Assembly: GCF_031348265.1 (NCBI RefSeq)
Contig: NZ_CP133771.1
Location: 1,240,001-1,304,000, forward strand
Direction: 5' to 3'
Origin: Streptomyces collinus
Lineage (GTDB): Bacteria; Actinomycetota; Actinomycetes; Streptomycetales; Streptomycetaceae
Length of the DNA stretch: 64,000 bases
The translations under genes were made by a program, and so were the position numbers. Below the pieces are notes generated by a model. That model did no database searches. It saw only the letters and a program-made list of their open reading frames with translations, and was not told the DNA's origin. Shown piece by piece: positions 54,638 to 63,212 of the stretch (position 1 is the first letter of the stretch; each line of letters opens with the position of its first letter).

Positions 54638-54640
54638 CGC
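54537..54640 (-). repeat. 39-bp tandem repeat in the 5' end of the ATPase gene
   Basis: Three units of about 39 bp, with core CACCGATGCCCCCGCGCCGC on the plus strand, encode (M/V)SGxxASVxxEGA, VSGxGASVEVEGA and VSGTGASVEAGL at the N-terminus of the ATPase. Each unit keeps the frame and re-creates a possible V/M start codon (GTGAGTGG). Confidence 0.8.
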
Positions 54641-55686
54641 GCCCTCCTCGTCCGGTACAGCACCGCCACGAACGCGGGCACCCCGATGAGCGACGTCACG
54701 ACCCCCACCGGAACCTCCTGCGGTTCGAGGACCGTCCGGGCGAGGGTGTCCACCCACACCAGGAACACCGCGCCCGCGAGGGCGGTGACCGGCAGCAGCC
54801 GCGCGTGCCCCGGGCCGGTCAGGGCCCGGGCGGCGTGCGGCAGGACCAGTCCGACGAAGCCGATCGCCCCGGCCGAGCTGACGAGCGCGGCCGTGAGCAG
54901 GGCCGTGGCGCACAGCAGCACCAGGCGGGTGCGGCCGACGGACACCCCGAGCGCGGCCGCCGCGTCCTGCCCGAAGGCGAAGGCGTCGAGGGTACGGGCG
55001 TAGGACAGGCAGACCACCAGGGCCACGGCCAGTACGGCCAGGCACAGCCACACGTCGGTCCAGCCGGCGCCGCCGAGCGAGCCGAGGAGCCAGAACAGCA
55101 CGCCGCGGGTCGTCTCGGCGTCGGCGGAGGTCATCACGACGAAGGAGGTGAGGGCGGAGAAGAGCTGCATGGCGGCGACGCCCGCGAGGACGACACGGTC
55201 GGTGGTGCCGCCGAGGGTGTGGCTGAGCAGCAGCACCAGCGCGAACGACAGCAGGGCGCCGAGGAACGCACCGGCGGACACCGACAGGGCGCCGCCGCCC
55301 GCGCCGAGCACGACCACGAGGACCGCTCCGGTGGAGGCGCCCGAGGACACCCCGAGCACGAACGGGTCGGCGAGCGGGTTGCGCAGCAGCGACTGCATCA
55401 CCGCCCCGCAGACGGCGAGTCCGGCTCCGCACACGGCCGCGAGCAGGGTGCGCGGCAGCCGCAGCTGCCAGACGATCCCGTCCCGGATCGGCGTCAGCTC
55501 CGAGCTGCCGAGGCCGAGACGGGCGGCCACGACGGACCACACGTCGGCGACGCGGATGTCGGCGGGACCGATGGTGATGGCGACGGCGAGGGAGGCGACG
55601 AGCGCGACGGTCCCGGCCACTCCCAGCGCGAGTCCTGCCCGGCGCCGGGGCTTGGTCCCGGCGACCGGCAGCCCCTGGGCGGTCAC
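54634..55686 (-). CDS. FecCD/BtuC-family permease
   Basis: 350 residues from GTG 55686 (MTAQGLPVAGTKPRRRAG). About nine or ten hydrophobic helices. WQLRLPRTLLAAVCGAGLAVCGAVMQSLLRNPLADPFVLGVSSGASTGA is the hallmark FecCD segment, and GAIGFVGLVLPHAARAL follows near the C-terminus. It forms the membrane channel of the B12-regulated importer. It overlaps its neighbours by 4 bp on both sides (GTGA, ATGA). Confidence 0.93.
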   Translation of the reverse strand: MTAQGLPVAGTKPRRRAGLALGVAGTVALVASLAVAITIGPADIRVADVWSVVAARLGLGSSELTPIRDGIVWQLRLPRTLLAAVCGAGLAVCGAVMQSLLRNPLADPFVLGVSSGASTGAVLVVVLGAGGGALSVSAGAFLGALLSFALVLLLSHTLGGTTDRVVLAGVAAMQLFSALTSFVVMTSADAETTRGVLFWLLGSLGGAGWTDVWLCLAVLAVALVVCLSYARTLDAFAFGQDAAAALGVSVGRTRLVLLCATALLTAALVSSAGAIGFVGLVLPHAARALTGPGHARLLPVTALAGAVFLVWVDTLARTVLEPQEVPVGVVTSLIGVPAFVAVLYRTRRAR

Positions 55687-56699
55687 TTCACCAGTCCGAA
55701 CCGGCGCAGCCCGGCGGCCACCTGCTCCACGCCCTCGACGGTGCGGATGGTCGGGTTCATGGCCTGCCCGCTGAGCAGCACGTACCGCTTGTGCCGGACG
55801 GCGTCCATGGTCCTGGTGACGGGGTTGGACTCCAGGAAGGCGATCTTCTTCGCGGCCGACTCGGCGGTCTGGGACTTGCGGGTCAGATCGCCGATGACGA
55901 GGACGTCGGGGTCGCGGTCGGCGACCGTCTCCCAGTTGATCTGCGGCCACTCCTCGTGCGTGTCGTCGAAGACGTTCTTCGCGCCGAGGGCCCGGGTGAT
56001 GATGCCGGGTGCTCCGCAACAGCCCGCCATGTAGGGCGACTCGGAGTTCGCGAACCAGTACAGGAGGGTGACGTCGGAGGCGTCGATCCCGGCGGTGGCC
56101 TTCTTCATGCGCCGCTGGAGTGAGGTCACGAGGGCGTCGCCGCGCTTCTTCACCCCGAACACGGTCGCGAGGTCCCGGACTTCGCCGTAGACGGTGTCGA
56201 TGCCCAGGGCCTTGTCGCGGGCGCCGTCGCCGCCGCCCGAGTTGTCCTTGCCGGCGCAGTCGGACGGGGACACGTAGGTGGGGACGCCGAGCTTCTCGAA
56301 CTGCTCGCGGGTGGCGACGCCGCCCTTGCCGAGGGTGGAGACGAAGGACGCGGTGACGAAGTCGGGTTCGGTGTCCAGGACGCGTTCGAAGGACGGGTTG
56401 TTGTCGGCGATGCGCGGGACCTTGGCCTCGGCCTTCCCCAGCCCCTTCATCACGGGGTCGGTCCAGGTGGCCGTGCCCGCGAGGCGGTCGGCGAGGCCGA
56501 GGGAGAGCAGGATCTCGGTGGTGCCCTGGTTGAGGGACACGGCATACCGCGGCGGGGTGGCCACCCGGACGTCGTGCCCGCAGTTGGTGAGGGTGACGGC
56601 GGCCTTGGCGTCGGTGGACGCGGAGCCGCCGCAGCCGGTCAGGAGCAGGGAGCCGGCCGCGAGCAGGGCGGCGGCACGGGCGGGTCGGGCGAGGGGCAC
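55683..56699 (-). CDS. Periplasmic-type binding lipoprotein of the B12 importer
   Basis: 338 residues from GTG 56699. Lipoprotein signal with lipobox L20-T-G-C23 (SLLLTGCGG). A class III binding-protein fold: NCGHDVRVATPPRYAVSLNQGTTEILLSLGLADRLAGTAT, VLDTEPDFVTASF, YWFANSESPYMAGCCGAPGIITRALGAKNVFDD. It captures the substrate, most likely cobalamin or a corrinoid judging from the riboswitch, though siderophore binders share the fold. First gene of the operon. Confidence 0.92.
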   Translation of the reverse strand: MPLARPARAAALLAAGSLLLTGCGGSASTDAKAAVTLTNCGHDVRVATPPRYAVSLNQGTTEILLSLGLADRLAGTATWTDPVMKGLGKAEAKVPRIADNNPSFERVLDTEPDFVTASFVSTLGKGGVATREQFEKLGVPTYVSPSDCAGKDNSGGGDGARDKALGIDTVYGEVRDLATVFGVKKRGDALVTSLQRRMKKATAGIDASDVTLLYWFANSESPYMAGCCGAPGIITRALGAKNVFDDTHEEWPQINWETVADRDPDVLVIGDLTRKSQTAESAAKKIAFLESNPVTRTMDAVRHKRYVLLSGQAMNPTIRTVEGVEQVAAGLRRFGLVK

Positions 56700-56755
56700 G
56701 AAAACCAGTCCTCAGGCGTCGAGGGCCCATTCGCGGAGCCCGGTCGTACGGTGCT

Positions 56756-56780
56756 CCCCCGCCGCACGCGGCCGCGGGGG
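56756..56780 (-). terminator. Attenuator hairpin of the B12 riboswitch
   Basis: On the minus strand CCCCCGC-N11-GCGGGGG forms a 7-bp GC stem between the aptamer and the binding-protein start. It is a candidate expression platform (terminator or start-site sequestering) for the cobalamin aptamer. Confidence 0.5.
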
Positions 56781-56955
56781 CCGCCAGCAGGTCTTCGGAC
56801 TCGGGTTCACCCGGATCGGAGCGCCTTCCCGGACGTCCGCGAGGGAGTCCAGTGGCCGAGGCCCCGCCCGTCCCCCTCACCGCTGCGCGTCAGTTCCGGA
56901 TTCGCACCGGATTCCCTGACCCACGTACATGGGTTCGACTGGCCTCGGCAAGCTA
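56781..56955 (-). ncRNA. Cobalamin (B12) riboswitch
   Basis: Read on the minus strand, the leader shows the cobalamin aptamer blocks in order: GGGAATCCGGTGCGAATCC then GGAACTGACGCGCAGCGGT, the B12 box GCCACTG (56856-56850), GGAAGGCG, and the closing GAGTCCGAAGACCTGC. This is the full AdoCbl-type consensus, directly upstream of the three-gene importer. When bound, it should switch the operon off. Confidence 0.93.
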
Positions 56956-57038
56956 TCACGGGGGCGCCCGGGAATCACCGCGCGTCCCGCGCCGTTGCCG
57001 GGAGAGCAGCGTGTCCACGACTTACGAGGAGGCCGCCG

Positions 57039-57467
57039 GTGTACGGCGACGAGGCAACGGTCCGCAGGATCCTCACCGAGCTCGGCGACACCTGGGCCGT
57101 GGTGGGCCTGTCGTCGAACCGGCAGCGGGCGGCGTACGGGGTGGCCGCCGTGCTCCAGCGCTTCGGCAAGCGCGTCGTGCCGGTGCATCCGAAGGCGGAG
57201 ACGGTGCACGGGGAGAAGGGGTACGCGAGCCTGGCGGACATCCCCTTCGACGTGGACGTCGTCGACGTGTTCGTGAACAGCGACCTCGCCGGGGCCGTCG
57301 CGGGCGAGGCGGTCGCGAAGGGCGCGCAGGGCGTCTGGTTCCAGCTGGGTGTCGTCGACGAGGCGGCCTACGAACGGACCCGCGCGGCGGGTCTGGAGAT
57401 GGTGATGGACCGCTGCCCGGCGATCGAGATCCCACGGCTGTCTCATCACCGCGTACAGGAATCCTGA
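57039..57467 (+). CDS. CoA-binding domain protein
   Basis: 142 residues. WAVVGLSSNRQRAAYGVAAVLQRFGKRVVPVHPKAETVHGEKGYASLADIPFDVDVVDVFVNSDLAG in outline is a small Rossmann fold of the CoA-binding (DUF-YccU) family. GTG 57039 is preceded by GAGGAGG. The bacterial function of stand-alone members is unknown. Confidence 0.88.
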   Translation: MYGDEATVRRILTELGDTWAVVGLSSNRQRAAYGVAAVLQRFGKRVVPVHPKAETVHGEKGYASLADIPFDVDVVDVFVNSDLAGAVAGEAVAKGAQGVWFQLGVVDEAAYERTRAAGLEMVMDRCPAIEIPRLSHHRVQES

Positions 57468-57600
57468 AGCGTTCCCCACGAAATACCCGCACCCGGTCAA
57501 GGGTGCACAACTCGTCTTCTGCGGCCGGCCGGCCGATTCCTAACCTGAGGCCTCTTGCTCCCCGAACTCCCCGAGTTCATCTTCGAGAGGCCCTGTATTC

Positions 57601-59205
57601 ATGGAAAGAGACGGCCTGCGGCGGGATGTCGGACTGATCGGGCTCATGTGGGCGTCGGTCGGTTCCATCATCGGTTCGGGCTGGCTGTACGGCGCCGAGA
57701 AGGCGGTCGTGGCGGCCGGCCCCGCGGCGATCCTGTCCTGGCTCATCGGTGCTGTGGCGATCGTGCTGCTGGCGCTGGTGCACGCGGAACTGGGCGGCAT
57801 GTTCCCGGTCGCGGGCGGCACCGCCCGCTATCCGCACTACGCGTTCGGCGGTCTGGCCGGCATGTCCTTCGGCTGGTTCTCCTGGCTCCAGGCGGCGACC
57901 GTGGCACCGATCGAGGTCGAGGCCATGATCGGCTACGCCGGGCACTGGCACTGGGCCCAGGGCTTCGAGCACGCGAAGGACGGGACGCTGACGACGAGCG
58001 GCTTCGTCGTCGCCGTCCTGCTGATGGCCGTGTTCGTCGTGGTCAACTTCCTCGGCGTGCGGATCCTCGCGCACACCAACAGCGCCGCCACCTGGTGGAA
58101 GGTGGCCGTGCCGCTGGCCGCGATCTTCATCATCGCGGCCGGCAACTTCCACCCCGGCAACTTCACCGAGCACGGCTTCGCCCCGTTCGGTGCCCACGGC
58201 GTGCTGAGCGCCGTCAGCTCCAGCGGCATCATCTTCGCCCTGCTGGGCTTCGAGCAGGCGATCCAGCTGGCCGGCGAGAGCCGCGACCCGCAGCGGGACC
58301 TGCCGCGCGCCACGATCGGCTCGGTCGCCATCGGGGCGGCCATCTACGTCCTGCTCCAGATCGTCTTCATAGCCGCCCTGCCACTGGGCGCCTTCGCGCA
58401 CGGCTGGACCAAGCTCGACTACCCCGGCATCAGCGGCCCGTGGGCGGGGCTCGCGACCCTGGTGGGCCTCGGCTGGCTGAGCGTGGTGCTGTACCTGGAC
58501 GCGGTGGTCTCCCCGGGCGGCACCGGCCTGATCTACACGACGGCCACGTCCCGCGTCTCCTACGGACTGGCCCGCAACGGCTACGCGCCGAAGCTCTTCG
58601 TCCGTACCGACGCGCGCGGCGTGCCGTGGTTCGGCCTGATCGTGTCCTTCGTGACCGGCGTGGTCTGCTTCCTGCCCTTCCCGAGCTGGCAACAGCTGGT
58701 CAGCTTCATCACCTCGGCGAGCGTGCTGATGTACGCGGGGGCCCCGCTGGCCTACGGCGTCTTCGCGGACCGGCTGCCGCACCGGGCGCGCCCCTACCGC
58801 CTGCCCGGCGGAAAGGTCCTCTCGCCGCTGTCGTTCGTGGTGGCCAACCTCATCATCTACTGGTCCACCTGGGACACCCTGTGGCGGCTCGGCGTGGCCA
58901 TCGTCCTCGGCTACGTCCTGCTCGGCGGCTACGCCTGGTACGCCACCCGCAAGGGTCTGCCCGACGCGCCGCGGCTCGACTGGAAGGCCGCCCAGTGGCT
59001 GCCCGTCTACCTGCTGGGCATGGGCGTCATCTCCTGGCAGGGCGGCTTCGGCGGCCAGGGGCACCTCGCACTGTGGTGGGACATCCTGGTCGTCGCGGTG
59101 TTCTCGCTGGCGATCTATTACTGGGCGCGGGCCTCGGCCTCCGGGTCCGGGGAGATCGAGCGGAGCATCGAGGAGGTGGCCGTCGCGGAGGTGCCCGTCC
59201 ACTGA
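57601..59205 (+). CDS. APC-superfamily amino acid/polyamine permease
   Basis: 534 residues with about twelve transmembrane helices. The APC start is clear: LIGLMWASVGSIIGSGWLYGAEKA, followed by GGTARYPHYAFGGLAGM, ALLGFEQAIQLAGESRDPQRDLPRATIGSV (helix 6) and SRVSYGLARNGYAPKLF. A proton-coupled uptake system for an amino acid or amine. No regulator is adjacent. The upstream gap 57468-57600 contains no clear site. Confidence 0.93.
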   Translation: MERDGLRRDVGLIGLMWASVGSIIGSGWLYGAEKAVVAAGPAAILSWLIGAVAIVLLALVHAELGGMFPVAGGTARYPHYAFGGLAGMSFGWFSWLQAATVAPIEVEAMIGYAGHWHWAQGFEHAKDGTLTTSGFVVAVLLMAVFVVVNFLGVRILAHTNSAATWWKVAVPLAAIFIIAAGNFHPGNFTEHGFAPFGAHGVLSAVSSSGIIFALLGFEQAIQLAGESRDPQRDLPRATIGSVAIGAAIYVLLQIVFIAALPLGAFAHGWTKLDYPGISGPWAGLATLVGLGWLSVVLYLDAVVSPGGTGLIYTTATSRVSYGLARNGYAPKLFVRTDARGVPWFGLIVSFVTGVVCFLPFPSWQQLVSFITSASVLMYAGAPLAYGVFADRLPHRARPYRLPGGKVLSPLSFVVANLIIYWSTWDTLWRLGVAIVLGYVLLGGYAWYATRKGLPDAPRLDWKAAQWLPVYLLGMGVISWQGGFGGQGHLALWWDILVVAVFSLAIYYWARASASGSGEIERSIEEVAVAEVPVH

Positions 59206-59227
59206 GTCCGGCCTCCATAATGTGCGC

Positions 59228-60451
59228 ATGACCCGCCCCCTGCCGCGTGCCGGCTCCGGCGCCCCGCACCGCTTCCCGGTCGTTGTCGTGGGCGCCGGAC
59301 CCGCGGGTCTGACCGTCGGGAACATCCTGCGGGCCGCCTCCGTGGACTGCCTGGTGCTGGAGACGGAGACCCGCGAGTTCATCGAACAGCGGCCCCGGGC
59401 CGGGGTCATCGAGGAATGGGCCGCACGCGGCCTGGAGAAGCGGGGCCTCGCCCGCAACCTGCTGGACCGCGCGGAACTGCACACCGCGTGCGAGTTCCGC
59501 TTCGACGGGGAGCGCTACCGGTTCCCCTACGGCGAGCTGACGGGCAGTCACCACTTCGTGTATCCGCAGCCGTTGCTGGTGACGGACCTGGTGCGCGAGT
59601 ACGCCGACGTCCGGGGCGGACACATCCGCTTCGGGGTCCGTGACGTGCGGATCCACCTCCTCGACACCGACCGGCCGTGGGTGTCGTACACCTGCCCCGA
59701 GACGGGTGAACGCCAGGTCGTGCACTGCGACTTCGTCGCCGGCTGTGACGGCGCGCGCGGGGTGAGCCGGGCCTCTCTGCCGCCCGAGCGGGTCCGGATC
59801 GCGCGGCACGACTACGGCATCGGCTGGCTGGCCCTGCTCGCCGAGGCGCCGCCGTCCGCCGACTGCGTGCTGTTCGGATGCCATGCGCGCGGCTTCGCCG
59901 GCCAGATGCCCCGCAGCCCGGAGGTGACCCGCTACTACCTCCAGTGCCCGCCGGGCGACGACCCGGAGAACTGGCCGCACGAGCGCGTCTGGTCGGAGCT
60001 CCGGGAGCGCCTCGGGGCGGCCGGGGTGCCGCCTCCGGCCGAAGGCCGGCTGATCGAGAAGCGCGTGCTGGACATGCACGACTACGTGGTCGAGCCGATG
60101 GTGCACGGCCGGCTCTTCCTCGCGGGCGACGCGGCCCATCTGGTCGCCCCGATCGCCGCCAAGGGCATGAACCTCGCCCTGCACGACGCCTTCCTGCTCG
60201 GCGACGCCCTGGTCGCGCGGCTCACCACAGGCGACGACAGCGGCCTCGACGGCTACGCGCAGGCGTGTCTGCGGCGGGTGTGGGACTACCAGGAGTTCTC
60301 GCAGTGGCTGTCCGAGGTGTACCACGGCACGGCGGCGGGCAACCCGTTCCGCGCGGGCACCACGCTCGCCCGGCTGCGCCGCCTGTTCACCTCGCCGACG
60401 GCGGCCGCCGCCTTCGCCGAGCAGTATCTGGGGACGGCCGCGCGCTACTGA
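59228..60451 (+). CDS. FAD-dependent 4-hydroxybenzoate 3-monooxygenase-like protein
   Basis: 407 residues. GAGPAGLTVGNIL (FAD), EQRPRAGVIEEWA, DFVAGCDGARGVSR (DG motif), YGIGWLALLAE, TRYYLQCP and LFLAGDAAHLVAPIAAKGMNLALHDA track the PobA class A aromatic hydroxylase along its full length. VAPIAAKG replaces PobA's VPPTGAKG, so the native substrate may be a related hydroxybenzoate. ATG 59228 chosen over GTG 59222. Confidence 0.88.
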   Translation: MTRPLPRAGSGAPHRFPVVVVGAGPAGLTVGNILRAASVDCLVLETETREFIEQRPRAGVIEEWAARGLEKRGLARNLLDRAELHTACEFRFDGERYRFPYGELTGSHHFVYPQPLLVTDLVREYADVRGGHIRFGVRDVRIHLLDTDRPWVSYTCPETGERQVVHCDFVAGCDGARGVSRASLPPERVRIARHDYGIGWLALLAEAPPSADCVLFGCHARGFAGQMPRSPEVTRYYLQCPPGDDPENWPHERVWSELRERLGAAGVPPPAEGRLIEKRVLDMHDYVVEPMVHGRLFLAGDAAHLVAPIAAKGMNLALHDAFLLGDALVARLTTGDDSGLDGYAQACLRRVWDYQEFSQWLSEVYHGTAAGNPFRAGTTLARLRRLFTSPTAAAAFAEQYLGTAARY

Positions 60452-60452
60452 C

Positions 60453-60812
60453 TCAGTCGTGCGGCGGGCGGTCGCTGAGGCGGTGGTCGGCCACGTTCAG
60501 CGCCTCGTCGACGAGCCGGCGCAGATGGCCGTCGCGGAGTGAGTAGATCACCCGGCGGCCCTCCTTGCGCGTGCTCACCAGGCCCGCGAGGCGCAGTCGC
60601 GCCAGATGCTGGCTGACGGCCGGTCTGGCCGCCCCACAGGCCTCCGTCAGCGTCGTGACGTCGGACTCTCCCCCGGTCAGCGCGTGCAGCAGGGCGAGAC
60701 GGGTGCGGTCGCCGAGCAGGGCGAGGAGCTCCGCGGCGAGGGCCAGCTGGTCCTCGCCGGGGCTGCGCGGATGCGCATCATGCGCAGATGACAGGTGCAT
60801 GCGTGCGCTCAT
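60453..60812 (-). CDS. ArsR/SmtB-family metalloregulator
   Basis: 119 residues. Winged helix: LLALLGDRTRLALLHALTGGESDVTTLTEACGAARPAVSQHLARLRLAGLVSTRKEGRRVIYSL. Helix alpha5 has D94-x-H96 and H110, three of the four ligands of the Zn-type alpha5 site, with V107 in the fourth place. Divergent from a CDF metal exporter with a histidine-rich tail, so it is probably a zinc-sensing repressor of that gene. The -10-like CATTAT stands near ATG 60812, so the transcript may be nearly leaderless. Confidence 0.9.
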   Translation of the reverse strand: MSARMHLSSAHDAHPRSPGEDQLALAAELLALLGDRTRLALLHALTGGESDVTTLTEACGAARPAVSQHLARLRLAGLVSTRKEGRRVIYSLRDGHLRRLVDEALNVADHRLSDRPPHD

Positions 60813-60875
60813 ACGCACATAATGGCGCCCGGTCACGGGTACGTCCACTCTCGCGCGCACCGGAAGGGGATCCAC

Positions 60876-61940
60876 GTGAGCGACCGGCACGAGCACTCGC
60901 ACGACCACACACCCGCACACGAACACGGGCACGGTCACGAACACGGGCACCGGCACGGCCTGCGCCATCGCCTGGGTCACCTCTTCGCCCCGCACTCCCA
61001 CGAGACGGCCGACAAGGTCGACTCCGCCCTGGAGTCCTCGGCCCGCGGCATGCGGGCGCTCTGGGTCTCGCTCGCCGTCCTCGGTGCCACGGCGCTCGCC
61101 CAGGCCGCCGTGGTGGCCGTCTCAGGGTCGGTGGCCTTGCTCGGGGACACGGTGCACAACACCGCGGACGCGCTGACCGCCGTCCCGCTCGGGATCGCCT
61201 TCGTGCTGGGCCGGCGCGCGGCCACGCGCCGTTTCACCTACGGCTACGGGCGGGCCGAGGACCTGGCCGGTCTCGTGATCGTGCTGACGATCGCGGCGTC
61301 CGCGGCCTTCGCGGGCTGGACGGCCGTGGACCGGCTGCTGGATCCACGCCCGGTCCAGCACATCCCGGTGGTCGCCGTGGCCGCCCTCGTCGGCTTCGCG
61401 GGCAACGAGTGGGTGGCCCGCTACCGCATGCGCGTCGGCCGTTCGATCGGATCGGCGGCGCTGGTCGCCGACGGGCTGCACGCCCGTACCGACGGCTTCA
61501 CCTCACTGGCCGTGCTGCTGGGCGCCGGAGGCTCCGCCCTCGGGTGGCAACTGGCGGACCCGGTCGTCGGGCTGCTGATCACCGCGGCGATCGCACTGGT
61601 GCTGCGGGACGCGGCCCGGGAGGTGTTCCGCCGGGTGCTCGACGCCGTCGACCCGGCCCTGGTGGACCGGGCCGAGCGGGCGCTGACCGAGGTGCCCGGG
61701 GTGCGCGGGGTCGGTGAGCTGCGGATGCGCTGGATCGGTCACCGGCTGCGCGCCGAGGTGGCGGTCGTGGTGGACGGTGACGCGACGGTGCGCGAGGCCC
61801 ACCGCATCGCCGTGGACGCCGAGCACGCCCTGCTGCACGCGGTACCGCGCCTGACCGCGGCCCTGGTCCACGCGGATCCGGAACCGGCCCCGGGCGAGAG
61901 CGACCCCCATCTCCCCCTGGCCCACCACATCGCGGCGTAG
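60876..61940 (+). CDS. CDF-family metal (Zn) efflux transporter
   Basis: 354 residues from GTG 60876 (GGAAGGGGA upstream). The N-terminal 25 residues are a histidine stretch (HEHSHDHTPAHEHGHGHEHG). Six membrane helices follow; helix II holds GDTVHNTADAL, in which HNTAD replaces the Zn/Cd-type HxxxD ligands, and helix V holds ADGLHARTDGFTSLAVLL with HARTD. A cytoplasmic C-terminal domain (VPGVRGVGELRMRWIGHRLRAEVAV) ends the protein. Partner of the divergent ArsR repressor. Confidence 0.93.
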   Translation: MSDRHEHSHDHTPAHEHGHGHEHGHRHGLRHRLGHLFAPHSHETADKVDSALESSARGMRALWVSLAVLGATALAQAAVVAVSGSVALLGDTVHNTADALTAVPLGIAFVLGRRAATRRFTYGYGRAEDLAGLVIVLTIAASAAFAGWTAVDRLLDPRPVQHIPVVAVAALVGFAGNEWVARYRMRVGRSIGSAALVADGLHARTDGFTSLAVLLGAGGSALGWQLADPVVGLLITAAIALVLRDAAREVFRRVLDAVDPALVDRAERALTEVPGVRGVGELRMRWIGHRLRAEVAVVVDGDATVREAHRIAVDAEHALLHAVPRLTAALVHADPEPAPGESDPHLPLAHHIAA

Positions 61941-61941
61941 C

Positions 61942-62499
61942 TCAGGAGACCCCGAGCCCCTCCAGCACCACTGCGCCCGGCAGTTCCGCGAACGCCTTGC
62001 CCGGAACCAGCAGCTTGCCGCGCCGCCGGCCACTGCCGACGAGCACGTACGGCAGGTCGACGACGGCCGCGTCCACCAGGACGGGCCAGCCGTCCGGCAG
62101 GCCGAGCGGGGTGATGCCGCCGTACTCCATGCCGGTCTCGCCGGTGGCCGTGTCCATGGAGGCGAAGGAGGCCTTGCGGGCACCGAGCTGCCGGCGCACC
62201 ACGCCGTTGACGTCGACCCGGGTGGTGGACAGCACGACGCACGCGGCGAGTGTGGATTCGCCGCCCCGCTTGCCCGCGACGACCACGCAGTTCGCCGACC
62301 GCTCCAGCAGGTCCTGCCCGTAGTGCTGCACGAAGGTGGCGGTGTCGGCCCACTCCGGGTCGGTGTCGACGTAGACGATCTGCTCGGCCGGGACGCTGCC
62401 CCGCCAGTGGCGTACGGCGTCGGCGACCGGGGCGGTGAGTTCGTCGAGGCAGGCGGGGGCCGGGCGGGCGTTGTCGAAGTGTCCGATGGGTGCGCGCAT
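61942..62499 (-). CDS. YbaK/EbsC-family tRNA deacylase
   Basis: 185 residues. CVVVAGKRGGESTLAACVVLSTTRVDVNGVVRRQLGARKASFASMDTATGETGMEYGGITPLGLPDGWPVLVD in outline is the YbaK/ProX trans-editing fold that hydrolyses mischarged aminoacyl-tRNA. ATG 62499. The stop is convergent with the CDF gene. Confidence 0.92.
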   Translation of the reverse strand: MRAPIGHFDNARPAPACLDELTAPVADAVRHWRGSVPAEQIVYVDTDPEWADTATFVQHYGQDLLERSANCVVVAGKRGGESTLAACVVLSTTRVDVNGVVRRQLGARKASFASMDTATGETGMEYGGITPLGLPDGWPVLVDAAVVDLPYVLVGSGRRRGKLLVPGKAFAELPGAVVLEGLGVS

Positions 62500-62542
62500 G
62501 GCCGCACGCTAACAACAGCGCGTCGGCGGCGTCCCGGGCGTC

Positions 62543-63115
62543 TCAGGCCACGGGCGGCACCGAGACGGCCATGACCATCTCCATGGGCTCGTCGCCGGTG
62601 TTGCCGTAGGTGTGCGGGACGTTGGCCTCGAAGTGGACGCTGGCGCCCGCGGGCACCCGGTGTTCGACGCCGTCGACGGTGAGGGTCAGTTCGCCCGTCG
62701 TGACGTGCAGCAGTTCGGTCGTGCCGGCGGGGTGCGGGTCCGACGGGCTGCTCTCGCCGGGCATGAGCCGCCAGTCCCACATCTCCAGCGGGCCGGGCGC
62801 CTCGGTGCCCGCCAGGAGCCGGTTGTAGCTGCCGGCGTCGGTGTGCCACAGCCGTACGGCCTGCTCGGCCGGGACGATGCGGACGTTCGGGCCCTGCTCG
62901 TAGTCGAGCAGGGTGGTGATGCTGACGCCGAGTGCGTCGCCGATCTTGACGACGGTACCGAGGCTGGGGTTGGTGCGGGCCTGCTCGATCTGGATGAGCA
63001 TGCCGCGGCTGACGCCCGCCCGGGCGGCGAGCACGTCCAGGGTGAAGCCGCGCACCGCGCGCCAGTGCTTGACGCTCCGCGCCAGGGACTGGGTCAGCAG
63101 GTCGAGGTCCGACAC
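62543..63115 (-). CDS. XRE-family regulator with cupin domain
   Basis: 190 residues from GTG 63115. An N-terminal helix-turn-helix (LARSVKHWRAVRGFTLDVLAARAGVSRGMLIQIEQARTNPSLGTVVKI, about 10-58) is fused to a small cupin (GTTELLHVTTGELTLTVDGVEHRVPAGASVHFEANVPHTYGNTG). GTG 63115 is chosen since GGACGGAAC precedes it; an in-frame ATG at 63148 would add 11 residues. It is divergent from an EamA transporter with a palindrome between them, so it probably represses both. Confidence 0.92.
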   Translation of the reverse strand: MSDLDLLTQSLARSVKHWRAVRGFTLDVLAARAGVSRGMLIQIEQARTNPSLGTVVKIGDALGVSITTLLDYEQGPNVRIVPAEQAVRLWHTDAGSYNRLLAGTEAPGPLEMWDWRLMPGESSPSDPHPAGTTELLHVTTGELTLTVDGVEHRVPAGASVHFEANVPHTYGNTGDEPMEMVMAVSVPPVA

Positions 63116-63141
63116 GTTCCGTCCAATATTCTGTATGACAC

Positions 63142-63159
63142 AGTGCAATGTGTTGCACT
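63142..63159. promoter_or_regulatory. Operator-like palindrome between the XRE-cupin and EamA genes
   Basis: AGTGCAATGTGTTGCACT is an inverted repeat with 7-bp arms (AGTGCAA/TTGCACT) and a 4-bp centre, 26 bp upstream of the XRE-cupin start and 54 bp before the transporter start. It is the clear candidate site for the XRE-cupin regulator. Confidence 0.7.
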
Positions 63160-63212
63160 ATGGTGTGGTTGACCTGATCGTTCACTGAACTGTACTGCGA
63201 GGTTTCCGCCCC

